This document shows positions 18,587 to 26,475 of a stretch of DNA of 64,000 bases, piece by piece (position 1 is the stretch's first letter; each line of letters starts with the position of its first letter). The notes beneath the pieces were generated by a model. The model was not told the origin of the DNA. It saw only the letters and a list, made by a program, of their open reading frames with translations, and ran no database searches. Origin of the DNA: Palsa-1150 sp036490515 (GTDB lineage: Bacteria; Myxococcota_A; Polyangia; Polyangiales; Polyangiaceae). The stretch is from positions 186,001 to 250,000 of the forward strand of contig DASXDU010000047.1 of the NCBI GenBank assembly GCA_036490515.1. The letters run 5' to 3'. The translations under genes were made by a program, and so were the position numbers.

Positions 18587-20031
18587 AGCTGCACCTGGAG
18601 GCGGCAGGTGAAGACGTCGTCCTGGAGCTTCGTGGGGACGCCGACCGCGCTCCGCGCGAACGCGTTGTCGATGGCGTCGTATTGCAGGACGAGGCGCGCA
18701 CGATCGGGCAGGACGAGGCCGACCATCGGCGACCACGTGGTGATCGCCTCGCTGAACGGCAGGAGCTTTCCGCCGCGCGAGTCGGACGCGTCCAGGTTCG
18801 GGTCGTAGACGTCGAAGCGCAGGCCGACGACCGCCCAGCGCGTCACCTCCTGGACGATCCCGGCGTAGTAGCCCATCTCGCGCTGGTCGACGTTCGTGAC
18901 GATGGGGTCCGCCACGTAGAGGCCCCGATCGAGGTTCTGCGCGAGCACGAACTCGCCGTAGACCTTGGTGACGCCGAGCGCGGTGCGGAAGCTCACGCGC
19001 GCGTCCGCGCCGAACGCCCAGTGCGGGAAGTTCTGCGACGGGGTCGCCGACGCGCCGGGCACGCCGACGATCTCGTACGGTTGCACGAGCCCGTCCTCGT
19101 TCAAGTCGTTCCACTGGATCGACGCCGACGTCGCCGCAGTCCCCGGGTGGAACCCCATGCCGCGGAGGGACGAGACGTCGGCCGCGACCTGCAGGTCCCG
19201 CAGAGGCTGGGCGTCGAAGCCGAAGCGGAAGAGGACGTCCTTGGCCTTGATGGGATCCTGGAGCTGGAAGGTGCTGACGCCCATCGGGTTGCCGTTGGTC
19301 GTGGCGATGGTCCAGCGGAAGAAGCCGAGCGCACCCGCGAGGCGGAGGCCGACGTCCGGCTCCGCGGGGAAGAACGCGAGCGAGGCCTGCGATCGCTCCA
19401 TGAAGAAGCGCGTCGACGGCGACTCGACGAGCTCGTAGCCGAACGGCGTGTCGAAGAGGCCCGCGGTCGCCATCACGATGGGGGGTTTGCGACGGTCGGG
19501 GCGGTACTGGAGCGAAGCCTCGGCCTTTCGCAGGTCGACCTGCGGCCCGTTCGTGGTGTTCGCGTCGAGCTCGAGCGAGACGGCGGCGTACTCCCACTCG
19601 CCGTTCAGGTTCACGCGCGCACGCCGGATCGAGAACCGGTCCTTGTTGAGGAGCGCTCCGTTCTGCGTCAGCTGGTCCTGCGAGTCCTGGTGAGACTCGT
19701 ACTGCGACTGGAGGTACCCGCGGACGCTGAGGCCCTCAGGCGGGACGACCCACGGCCAGAACAGCTCGTAGCCGAGCGGCTTCGGTCCGGGGTGCGGAAG
19801 CCACTCCGGCGACTTCTCCTGCCTCGTGGCGTCCAGATCCGTTCGGAGCGTCCGGACCTCGTCGCGCAGCTCCGCCACATCCGCCGCCGTGGGAGGCGGC
19901 GCGACGTCGGGACCTTGCGCGGACGGGGTGGCGGGCGCAGAGGGCGCCGCGGTCTGGCCCGCCGCCGTGCCGGAAAGCAGCAGGGCGGCGGCCAGCGCGG
20001 GCCCCCCGAGCCGTAGCCTCGGGTGGGTCAA
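18583..20031 (-). CDS. OprO/OprP-type outer-membrane porin
   Basis: 482 aa. The start appears to be TTG at 20031 because no ATG or GTG lies in frame between it and the upstream stop 13 bp away. A signal peptide ending GTAAGQ is followed by a coiled-coil segment (AADVAELRDEVRTLRTDLDATRQE) and then the barrel. The porin O/P signature appears as VRGYLQSQYESHQDS, DRFSIRRARVNLNGEW and MERSQASLAFFPAEPDVGLRLAG. The family includes phosphate- and polyphosphate-selective trimeric porins. Its companion is a PstS-like binding protein, which supports a phosphate-related role. Confidence 0.85.
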   Translation of the reverse strand: MTHPRLRLGGPALAAALLLSGTAAGQTAAPSAPATPSAQGPDVAPPPTAADVAELRDEVRTLRTDLDATRQEKSPEWLPHPGPKPLGYELFWPWVVPPEGLSVRGYLQSQYESHQDSQDQLTQNGALLNKDRFSIRRARVNLNGEWEYAAVSLELDANTTNGPQVDLRKAEASLQYRPDRRKPPIVMATAGLFDTPFGYELVESPSTRFFMERSQASLAFFPAEPDVGLRLAGALGFFRWTIATTNGNPMGVSTFQLQDPIKAKDVLFRFGFDAQPLRDLQVAADVSSLRGMGFHPGTAATSASIQWNDLNEDGLVQPYEIVGVPGASATPSQNFPHWAFGADARVSFRTALGVTKVYGEFVLAQNLDRGLYVADPIVTNVDQREMGYYAGIVQEVTRWAVVGLRFDVYDPNLDASDSRGGKLLPFSEAITTWSPMVGLVLPDRARLVLQYDAIDNAFARSAVGVPTKLQDDVFTCRLQVQL

Positions 20032-20044
20032 CGTCTTGTGCCTG

Positions 20045-20446
20045 TCAGAGCTGGGGATGCGTCGGGACCGTCCCGGTGAAGGGGATGCAGTTCGCCGTCT
20101 CCGGCGCGCACGCGTTCAGCGGGTCCTGCTCGGCCTGTTGCGCCGTGTAGCAGGAGTTGCAGGCCGAGGCGTCCGACGTGCACGAGCCCGTGTCGATCAC
20201 CGGCGCGTCGAATCCGCCGCCGGAATCGCTCGCGCCCGAGGACGAAGCCGACCCCGACGAAGAGGCCGACCCCGACGACGACGCGGAGCCCGACGAGCTG
20301 CTCGTGGCGTCGTTGCCGCCGTCGTGCGAGCTCGGCGCGGGGTTGCCGCCGTTGCTGCTGGAGCTGCAGCCGTAGGCCGAGACGGCGCCGCAGAGCGCGA
20401 CGGACGCCAGGAGTGCGAGACGCTGGGAAATGTTCGTGAGGTTCAT
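20045..20446 (-). CDS. Short Ser/Gly-rich lipoprotein
   Basis: 133 aa. ATG at 20446 shares one base with the stop of the PstS-like gene (TGATG), so it is coupled to it. The signal and lipobox read CGAVSAYGCSSS. A tandem SGSASS linker spans residues 50-80. The C-terminal 50 residues are Cys-containing (SCTSDASACNSCYTAQQAEQD, NACAPETANC) and look like a small disulfide domain. It is probably a periplasmic or outer-membrane accessory. Confidence 0.75.
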   Translation of the reverse strand: MNLTNISQRLALLASVALCGAVSAYGCSSSSNGGNPAPSSHDGGNDATSSSSGSASSSGSASSSGSASSSGASDSGGGFDAPVIDTGSCTSDASACNSCYTAQQAEQDPLNACAPETANCIPFTGTVPTHPQL

Positions 20447-21714
20447 CACTGCGCCTCGCAGAAGCCGAAGTTGCACTTCGAGTAAGAGCTGGACTTGCAA
20501 TCGGTGTCCGTGGAGCACGTCGCGCAGTACTTCGAGTACGGAGACCCGCCGTTCTTGAGGCTCTCGTAGTAGCAACCGCACCCCTTGGGCGGCTGGTACG
20601 AGGTGATGCCGCCGCCCGTGACGGGCGTGACCTCGGACGCGCGCTGGACCTGCATCGCGCACTGCGGGATGACGTGCGCGTTCGCATCGGCCTGGATGAG
20701 GGTCTGATAGTCGGTGTCCGAGAGGCCGTTCGCGGTGACGAAGTCGAGGATCGTCGCGGCGCCGGCGTTCGTGGGCTTGCCGCTCGAGTCGACCGCGGCA
20801 ACGAGGTGAATCGGCCCCCAGATGTCGTAGCGGCCCTGGCGCACGTTGATCTTGTCGAAGTGCGTCGCGTCCGAGTCCGGCAGGTAGCCGCACGTCTGCG
20901 TCGCCGACTGGAAGGCGAGGACCTTGAGGCCGCCCGTCACGCCCCCGGCGTCGTTCGTGCCGGGCGCGCCGCGGTACGTGTCGCCGAAGTCCGCCGCGAG
21001 GATGCCGATGGCCGCGTTGGCGCTCGTGCCCGCGCCGGCCGCCTGGAGCGCCGCGAGGACCGCCCCGCTGCCGCTCTCACGCTGCGAGGTGCCGCCGTCC
21101 GGGACCTGCGATAGCCACTTGCTGGGCGCCAGACCGATGGCCGAGCCGATCATCGTCTCGGTGCCCGACGTCGACGAGCGGATGAAGATGTTCTGCCACT
21201 CCGTCCAGGGCGAGACGGGGTACGACGTGCCGCCCCAGCCGAAGACCGTGTACGCGGCGTCGGCGCTGATGGCGGTCGCCGTCGATGCGTACGGGACGGC
21301 CATCACCATCACCTGCACCGGGCCCTGGAAGTCGGCGTAGCCGCTCGCGGGCCAGGTGATCTGCGAACCGCAGCTCGCCGGGAAGACGTCCGACGCGCCG
21401 ATCGTCACGGCGCCGGTCGTCCCGGTGCACGCGATTCCGTTCGCGCTGCCGTCCATGTAGACGGCGCTGGAGGTGTCGGCCACGTTGGTCGTCACCTCGC
21501 TGAGGCCGACGCACGACGACGGCCCCTGGTAGATGATGCTCACGCCGCTGAGGTGCGTCGCGAGCGCCGCCCAGATGGGCTTCGACGCCGACGAACCCGC
21601 GATGTACACGGGGTTCGAGTAGGTGTTGCAGTCCGCGGCCTGCGCACCGTGGGTCGACGCGAGAACGGCGCCTCCCGCGAGCGAAGCCACGGCGAGTACC
21701 ATCGTCTTCTTCAT
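20446..21714 (-). CDS. PstS-like periplasmic substrate-binding protein, first gene of the nine-gene operon
   Basis: 422 aa, start preceded by AGGAGG. A signal peptide ends at HGAQA. The mature N-terminus YIAGSSASKPIWAALA and the segment IFIRSSTSGTETM match the phosphate-binding loops of PstS-type proteins (typically RSDGSGT). The C-terminal 60 residues add a Cys-rich tail (GCGCYYESLKNGG, CATCSTDTDC) not seen in ordinary PstS. No ABC permease genes are nearby. The binding protein may deliver its ligand between the porin and the TonB receptor. Phosphate is the likely ligand but this is unproven. Confidence 0.78.
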   Translation of the reverse strand: MKKTMVLAVASLAGGAVLASTHGAQAADCNTYSNPVYIAGSSASKPIWAALATHLSGVSIIYQGPSSCVGLSEVTTNVADTSSAVYMDGSANGIACTGTTGAVTIGASDVFPASCGSQITWPASGYADFQGPVQVMVMAVPYASTATAISADAAYTVFGWGGTSYPVSPWTEWQNIFIRSSTSGTETMIGSAIGLAPSKWLSQVPDGGTSQRESGSGAVLAALQAAGAGTSANAAIGILAADFGDTYRGAPGTNDAGGVTGGLKVLAFQSATQTCGYLPDSDATHFDKINVRQGRYDIWGPIHLVAAVDSSGKPTNAGAATILDFVTANGLSDTDYQTLIQADANAHVIPQCAMQVQRASEVTPVTGGGITSYQPPKGCGCYYESLKNGGSPYSKYCATCSTDTDCKSSSYSKCNFGFCEAQ

Positions 21715-21901
21715 CGGAAAGAGCCTCCTGCGCGTACCGGCGAACGGCGCTCATCGCGAAACCGTTCTCCGTTCCGTGCGGGCGCAACCCTTATTCGCCG
21801 GGCGGGCTCGTCGTAGCGAACAGTCTGTGACTTCTCGGCTTCCATCACGGTGACGAAGCGCAGCGGCGCGTGCGTGCAACGCGACGGTGAGAGCGCAACC
21901 G
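21715..21901. other. Promoter-bearing leader of the PstS-like operon
   Basis: About 190 bp between the operon start at 21714 and the repeat-array frame. It contains the AGGAGG ribosome site near 21725. No convincing Pho box (two CTGTCA-type direct repeats) could be seen by eye. Confidence 0.4.
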
Positions 21902-22690
21902 TCACGCGATGGACACTCGCTGTATGCGCCCTGACCCGACCCCACCCGTGAGCGAGGCGCACATCTGCGGGAGCAAGACGCCATCGCAGCGCAGTGAAGC
22001 ACTCCACCGCACCAGGAACGCGCTCCGCTTCGTGAGCAAGGCGCACCGGGGAGCTACAGGAGCGCGTTCGCACCCGAGCAGCGCGCTCCGCGGCCGGAGC
22101 AGACCGCCTTCGTCGCGCTCCAGAGTGGACTTCTCTCGTTGCAACACGCTTCCCTCGGTCAGCAAAGCCCTTCCGTCCGTCAGAAGAGCGCTTCCGCCCG
22201 CGAGGAACGCCATTCCCTCCGTCAGCAGAGTCCTTCCGTCGGCGAGGAACGCGCTTTCCTCACGGAGAGGAGCGGTTTGCTCGCGGAGAGGAGCGCTCTT
22301 CTCGCGGATTGGAGCGCTCTTCTCACGGACTGGAACGGCTTTCTCGCGCAAAGGTTCGCTTCTGTCGGGCAGGGGTGCGGTCTTCTCCCCGAGAGGTTCG
22401 CATTGCTCGCATGGAGGAGCGCTCTTCTCACGACGAAGTTCGCGTTGCTCACGGACAAGTGCGTCTTGCTCACGAACAGGTGCCCGCTCCTCACCAAGGG
22501 GAGCCTGTTGTTCAGCGAGAAGTTCGCATTGCACGCGAAGAGGGCCGAGTTGCTCCAGTCTAGGAGCGGGTCCCTCGCGAAACCGGCCGCCCTGCTGACG
22601 GGAGAACCTCCTCGGCTCACGGAGCCAGGCGGCCCGCAGCTCCTGTTTCTCCTTTTGTCGAAGAATTGCCTTGCGCATATTCTTCGACAT
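21902..22690 (-). CDS. Possible heptad-repeat protein encoded by the 21-bp array
   Basis: An open frame of 262 codons starts at ATG 22690 with natural-looking, Lys/Arg-rich residues (MSKNMRKAILRQKEKQELRA) and runs through the whole 21-bp array. It gives heptads such as EKSAPLR, EQTAPLR, EESAFLA, DGRTLLT and EGMAFLA. Proline in most heptads argues against a coiled coil. Other frames on both strands are also open here, so openness alone is weak proof. Its start lies inside the arsR operator/promoter region. It could be a real repeat protein or a by-product of the repeats. Confidence 0.35.
   Translation of the reverse strand: MSKNMRKAILRQKEKQELRAAWLREPRRFSRQQGGRFREGPAPRLEQLGPLRVQCELLAEQQAPLGEERAPVREQDALVREQRELRREKSAPPCEQCEPLGEKTAPLPDRSEPLREKAVPVREKSAPIREKSAPLREQTAPLREESAFLADGRTLLTEGMAFLAGGSALLTDGRALLTEGSVLQREKSTLERDEGGLLRPRSALLGCERAPVAPRCALLTKRSAFLVRWSASLRCDGVLLPQMCASLTGGVGSGRIQRVSIA
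21948..22640. repeat. Degenerate 21-bp tandem repeat array 1, about 33 units
   Basis: Starting at 21948, every 21 bases begins a diverged unit, and phase is kept without a single indel to 22640. The clearest units lie at 22263-22346: each has a core GCGCTCTTCTCGCGGA followed by a variable triplet-pair and GGA. Outer units are more diverged (for example GTCAGCAAAGCCCTTCCGTC near 22158). The array fills the space between the divergent PstS-like and arsR genes. There are no spacers as in CRISPR. Confidence 0.9.
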
Positions 22691-22705
22691 TCGTAGAACT
22701 ATGGC
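22671..22705 (+). promoter_or_regulatory. arsR promoter with ArsR operator 1
   Basis: A -35-like TTGCGC (22671-22676) and a -10-like TAGAAC (22694-22699) are 17 bp apart. Between and over them lies an imperfect palindrome, TTCTTCGACATTCGTAGAA (22680-22698, 14 of 19 symmetric). The predicted transcription start is about the G of the GTG start codon, so the arsR message may be leaderless. The same core recurs before arsM. Confidence 0.6.
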
Positions 22706-23020
22706 GTGACCTCGAAGCTCGAACGCCACGCCGAACAGCTCGGCGCACTGGGGCATCCGATCCGCCTCTCGATCCTCCGCTACGTCGTGCAGGGGGGCGC
22801 CGACGGCACCGCGGCCGGCGAGATCCAGAGCAAGCTGGACATCCCGGCGTCGACGCTGAGCCACCACCTCGACCGCCTCGCCTCGGCGGGCCTCATCACG
22901 GCGCGTCGCGAGGGGACGTTCATCTACTACAGCGCGGAGTACGAGGTGCTGAAGGGCCTCACGGACTACCTCTGGGAGGATTGCTGCAAGCGGGGCAGCC
23001 CCGCGAAGGGTTGCTGCTAG
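22706..23020 (+). CDS. arsR: ArsR-family arsenic-responsive repressor
   Basis: 104 aa, GTG start. It has the winged-helix pattern of ArsR proteins (LGALGHPIRLSILRYVV, IPASTLSHHLDRLASAGLI, REGTFIYYS). The classical ELCVCDL metal site is absent. Instead four cysteines sit at the C-terminus (DYLWEDCCKRG and KGCC), a position suited to binding As(III). It should repress its own gene and the downstream arsM-GAPDH-arsJ genes until arsenic binds. Confidence 0.9.
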   Translation: MTSKLERHAEQLGALGHPIRLSILRYVVQGGADGTAAGEIQSKLDIPASTLSHHLDRLASAGLITARREGTFIYYSAEYEVLKGLTDYLWEDCCKRGSPAKGCC

Positions 23021-23060
23021 AGAGTGCGAGCCAGGGGGGGCGCGAGCGAACGTGTATCTA

Positions 23061-23081
23061 ATGATTCGATTTTACTAGAAC
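23061..23081 (+). promoter_or_regulatory. ArsR operator 2 upstream of arsM
   Basis: The core TTCGATTTTACTAGAAC (23065-23081) aligns with the arsR-proximal core TTCGACATTCGTAGAAC at 15 of 21 positions when two flanking bases on each side are included. It sits 20 bp before the arsM start and ahead of the GGAGG at 23091. The repeat of this pattern before both transcription units supports ArsR binding at each. Confidence 0.6.
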
Positions 23082-23101
23082 ATTCGCAACGGAGGACGAC
23101 C

Positions 23102-24034
23102 ATGGAGAAGACGCAGAAGGCCCAGGAGAAGAACGACGCCGCACCGTGCTGTGGCCCGACGTGCTGCACGCCGGAGGCGACGACGCGGGTCCGCGACGCG
23201 ACACCCGACGTGCGCGAGACCGTGAAGGAGAAGTACGGAGCGGCCGTGAAGGCCGTGATGGGCGGGGCGAAGCCCTCGTGCTGCGGCGCCTCCGCGAAGG
23301 AGGTCCCGCTCGGGTTCACCGACCCGATCACGCGCAACCTCTATGCGGCGACCGACACGGAGTCGCTCCCGGAGAAGGCTCTCCTCGCGTCCTTCGGGTG
23401 CGGCAACCCCACGGCTCTCGCCGAGCTGCGCGCCGGAGAGGTCGTGCTCGACCTCGGCTCCGGAGGCGGCATCGACGTGCTTCTCTCCGCGAAGCGGGTC
23501 GGCCCGACGGGCAAGGCGTACGGGCTCGACATGACCGACGAGATGCTGGAGTTGGCCAACGAGAACAAGGCCAAGGCCGGCGCCACGAACGTCGAGTTCC
23601 TGCGCGGGACGATCGAGGACATCCCCCTCCCGAGCAAGACGGCCGACGTCGTCATTTCGAACTGCGTCATCAACCTCTCGGGCGACAAGGACAGGGTCCT
23701 GCGCGAGGCGTTCCGCGTCCTCAAGCCCGGTGGACGGCTCGCGGTGTCCGACATCGTCATCCGTCACGAGCTGCCGGCGCCCGTCCTGCAGTCGATGGAG
23801 CTCTGGACGGGCTGCGTCGCCGGGGCGCTCCTCGAGCGCGAGTATGTCGAGAAGCTCCGCGCCGCGGGCTTCACCGACATCCACGTCGAGCCCACGCGGG
23901 TCTACACGAAGGAGGACGCCGCGGAGATGGCGTCGTCCGCATGCTGCGAAGACGACGTGACGGCGGCCCTGTCGGAGCTCGACGGGGCCGTGATGAGCGC
24001 GTTCGTTCGAGCCACCAGGCCCGTCGTGTCGTGA
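23102..24034 (+). CDS. arsM: Arsenite S-adenosylmethionine methyltransferase
   Basis: 310 aa from ATG 23102, with GGAGG 6 bp upstream. The N-terminus is Cys-rich (APCCGPTCCTPE, PSCCGAS). The SAM-binding motif is VVLDLGSGGGIDVL, followed by DMTDEMLELA and VISNCVINLSGDKDRVLREAFRVLKPGGRL. These are the hallmarks of ArsM, which methylates As(III) to volatile or less persistent forms, with conserved Cys as As ligands. A further Cys pair is at SSACCEDD near the C-terminus. Confidence 0.95.
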   Translation: MEKTQKAQEKNDAAPCCGPTCCTPEATTRVRDATPDVRETVKEKYGAAVKAVMGGAKPSCCGASAKEVPLGFTDPITRNLYAATDTESLPEKALLASFGCGNPTALAELRAGEVVLDLGSGGGIDVLLSAKRVGPTGKAYGLDMTDEMLELANENKAKAGATNVEFLRGTIEDIPLPSKTADVVISNCVINLSGDKDRVLREAFRVLKPGGRLAVSDIVIRHELPAPVLQSMELWTGCVAGALLEREYVEKLRAAGFTDIHVEPTRVYTKEDAAEMASSACCEDDVTAALSELDGAVMSAFVRATRPVVS

Positions 24035-24054
24035 ACCAGCCCGCGACCGCAGGG

Positions 24055-25071
24055 ATGAGCACCGTGACGAAGATCGGCATCAACGGGTTCGGGCGCATGG
24101 GTCGGCTCGCGCTGCGCGCCGCCTGGGGCTGGCCCGGAGTGCAGTTCGCCCACGTCAACGAGGTGAAGGGGGGGAGCGAGGCGGGCGCACACCTGCTCGT
24201 GTTCGACTCCATCCACGGGCGATGGGGCCACGAAGTCTCGGCCACGGACGCCGGCATCCGCATCGACGGCGCGGAGGTGCCGTTCACGGGCCACGCCTCG
24301 CCCGGCGACGTCGACTGGGCCGATCACGGCGTCGAGATCGTCCTCGAGTGCTCTGGCAAGTTCCGGACGGCGGCCCAGCTCGCGCCGTACTTCGACCGGG
24401 GCGTGAAGAAGGTGATCGTGGCGGCGCCGGTCAAGAACGGCGCGCTCAACGTCGTGATGGGGGTCAACGACCACCTCTATCGCCCGCAGGAGCACCACAT
24501 CCTCACGGCAGCGTCCTGCACGACGAACTGCCTCGCGCCCGTCGTGAAGGTCGTCCACGAGGGCCTCGGCATCCGCCACGGCGTCATCACCACGATCCAC
24601 GACGTCACGAACACCCAGACGGTGGTGGACGCTCCGCACAAGGATCTCCGTAGGGCTCGCGCGAGCAGCCTCTCGCTCATCCCCACCAGCACGGGCTCCG
24701 CCACCGCCATCGGCCTCATCTACCCGGAGCTCGAGGGACGTCTGAACGGCATCGCCGTGCGCGTGCCGCTCCTCAACGCGTCGCTCACCGACTGCGTCTT
24801 CGAGGTCGAACGTCCGACGACGGTCGACGAGGTGAACCGCCTCCTCGAGGCCGCCGCCCAGGGACCGCTGAGGGGCATCCTCGGCTACGAGCGACGGCCC
24901 CTCGTCTCGGTGGACTTCAAGGACGATCCGCGCTCGGCCGTCGTGGATGCTCCGTCCACGATGGTCGTCGACCGCACGAGCGTGAAGATACTTGCCTGGT
25001 ACGACAACGAGATCGGCTACGTCCACCGCATGATGGATCTGGCAGTCAAGGTGGCCGCGGGCCTGCGCTGA
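24055..25071 (+). CDS. Arsenic-associated glyceraldehyde-3-phosphate dehydrogenase
   Basis: 338 aa. ATG 24055 was chosen; a GTG at 24031 that overlaps the arsM stop is possible and would add 8 residues. The NAD-binding start GINGFGRMGRLALRAAW and the catalytic motif AASCTTNCLAP (Cys155) with the later WYDNEIGY are intact. GAPDH genes placed beside arsJ make 1-arseno-3-phosphoglycerate from arsenate, which ArsJ exports. The adjacent arsJ makes that role here very likely rather than a glycolytic one. Confidence 0.93.
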   Translation: MSTVTKIGINGFGRMGRLALRAAWGWPGVQFAHVNEVKGGSEAGAHLLVFDSIHGRWGHEVSATDAGIRIDGAEVPFTGHASPGDVDWADHGVEIVLECSGKFRTAAQLAPYFDRGVKKVIVAAPVKNGALNVVMGVNDHLYRPQEHHILTAASCTTNCLAPVVKVVHEGLGIRHGVITTIHDVTNTQTVVDAPHKDLRRARASSLSLIPTSTGSATAIGLIYPELEGRLNGIAVRVPLLNASLTDCVFEVERPTTVDEVNRLLEAAAQGPLRGILGYERRPLVSVDFKDDPRSAVVDAPSTMVVDRTSVKILAWYDNEIGYVHRMMDLAVKVAAGLR

Positions 25072-25097
25072 CGCGAAGGTCACGAGCGAGCGACGCC

Positions 25098-26348
25098 ATG
25101 AGCGCGGTACGCAACTACATCCTCGTCACGGTCGCGTACTGGGCGTTCACGCTCACCGACGGCGCGCTGCGGATGCTGGTGCTCCTGCACTTCCACGCGC
25201 TCGGGTACACGCCCGTCGAGCTGGCGTTCCTGTTCCTCTTCTACGAGTTCTTCGGCGTCGTCACGAACCTCGTCGGCGGGTGGATGGCCGCACGACTCGG
25301 GCTTCGGGTCACGCTGCTCGGCGGGCTGGCGTTGCAGGTCGTGTCCCTCGTCGTGCTCGGCATGGTCAGCCCGTCGTGGGCGCGCGCCACGTCGGTCGCC
25401 TACGTGATGGGCGCGCAGTCGCTCTCGGGCGTCGCGAAGGACCTGACCAAGATGAGCGCCAAGAGCAGCATCAAGGTGCTCGTCCCGGAGAACCGGGAGT
25501 CGTCGCTCTTCCGGTGGGTGGCGCTGCTCACGGGATCGAAGAACGCCCTCAAGGGGGCGGGGTTCTTTCTCGGGGGGCTCTTGCTCTCGGTCTTCGGCTA
25601 CCGCCACGGCCTCTGGGTGATGGCGTCGGGGCTCCTCGTCGTCCTCGCCGGCTCGGCGGCGTCGCTTCCGCGCGAGCTCGGGAAGTCGAAGGCCAGGGCG
25701 AAGTTCAAGGGCCTGCTCTCGAAGACGCGCGCGGTGAACGTCCTCTCGGCCGCGCGGTTCTTTCTGTTCGGGGCGCGGGACGTCTGGTTCGTCGTCGGCG
25801 TCCCCGTCTTTCTGTCCGTGAGCCTCGGGTGGAGCTTCACGGGGATAGGCAGCTTCCTGGCCCTGTGGGTGATCGGCTACGGCGTCATCCAGACGGTGGC
25901 GCCGGCCATCATCGCCCGGTGGACGGGAGGCAGGGCGCCGCAGGGCCGGACCGCCCAGATGCTCGCGTTCCTCCTCAGCGGCGTGACGGCGCTCGTCGCC
26001 CTCGCCCTCGACGCGGGATACGCGCCCTCCGCCGTCCTGGTCGGGGGCCTCGGTGTCTTCGGCGCCGTCTTCGCCGTCAACTCGTCGGTCCACTCGTACC
26101 TCATCCTCGCGTACTCCGAGGGGGACAAGGTCGCGATGAACGTCGGCTTCTATTACATGGCGAACGCCGCGGGGCGCCTCGTGGGCACGTTGCTGTCGGG
26201 CGTGATGTTCCAGGCGGCGGGAGTGAGCGGCTGCCTCTGGACGTCCGTGGCCTTCGCGGCGGCGGCGGGCGCGTTCGCCGTCGCCCTTCCCCGCAAGGAA
26301 TCGACGATGCGAATGAGCGAGATGAAGACCGACGGCGGCGGCGACTGA
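25098..26348 (+). CDS. arsJ: ArsJ, MFS exporter of 1-arseno-3-phosphoglycerate
   Basis: 416 aa with about ten to twelve membrane segments and the ArsJ-type N-terminus NYILVTVAYWAFTLTDGALRMLVLLHFH. Other family stretches are GAQSLSGVAKDLTKMSAKSSIK and NMGFYY-like MNVGFYYMANAAGRLVGTLLSG. Paired with GAPDH it gives arsenate resistance by exporting the unstable arseno-sugar acid. It ends the four-gene ars operon. Confidence 0.94.
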   Translation: MSAVRNYILVTVAYWAFTLTDGALRMLVLLHFHALGYTPVELAFLFLFYEFFGVVTNLVGGWMAARLGLRVTLLGGLALQVVSLVVLGMVSPSWARATSVAYVMGAQSLSGVAKDLTKMSAKSSIKVLVPENRESSLFRWVALLTGSKNALKGAGFFLGGLLLSVFGYRHGLWVMASGLLVVLAGSAASLPRELGKSKARAKFKGLLSKTRAVNVLSAARFFLFGARDVWFVVGVPVFLSVSLGWSFTGIGSFLALWVIGYGVIQTVAPAIIARWTGGRAPQGRTAQMLAFLLSGVTALVALALDAGYAPSAVLVGGLGVFGAVFAVNSSVHSYLILAYSEGDKVAMNVGFYYMANAAGRLVGTLLSGVMFQAAGVSGCLWTSVAFAAAAGAFAVALPRKESTMRMSEMKTDGGGD

Positions 26349-26475
26349 CCATGTTCGCAGGCAGACGCTCCGGGCACGCAGGAGCGGTGCAAATCGTTGC
26401 GCCGCGGCCGCTTGACCCTGCGCGATGGCACTTCCAGAATCGGCGTTGCGCTGGAGACGACATCCAACCGTCGTG

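Noticed and set aside
21715..21947. Pho box upstream of the PstS-like gene
   Set aside because: No pair of CTGTCA-like direct repeats with 11-bp spacing could be found by eye.
21948..22640. CRISPR array
   Set aside because: The units are contiguous with no spacers, are strongly diverged, and no cas genes are in the window.
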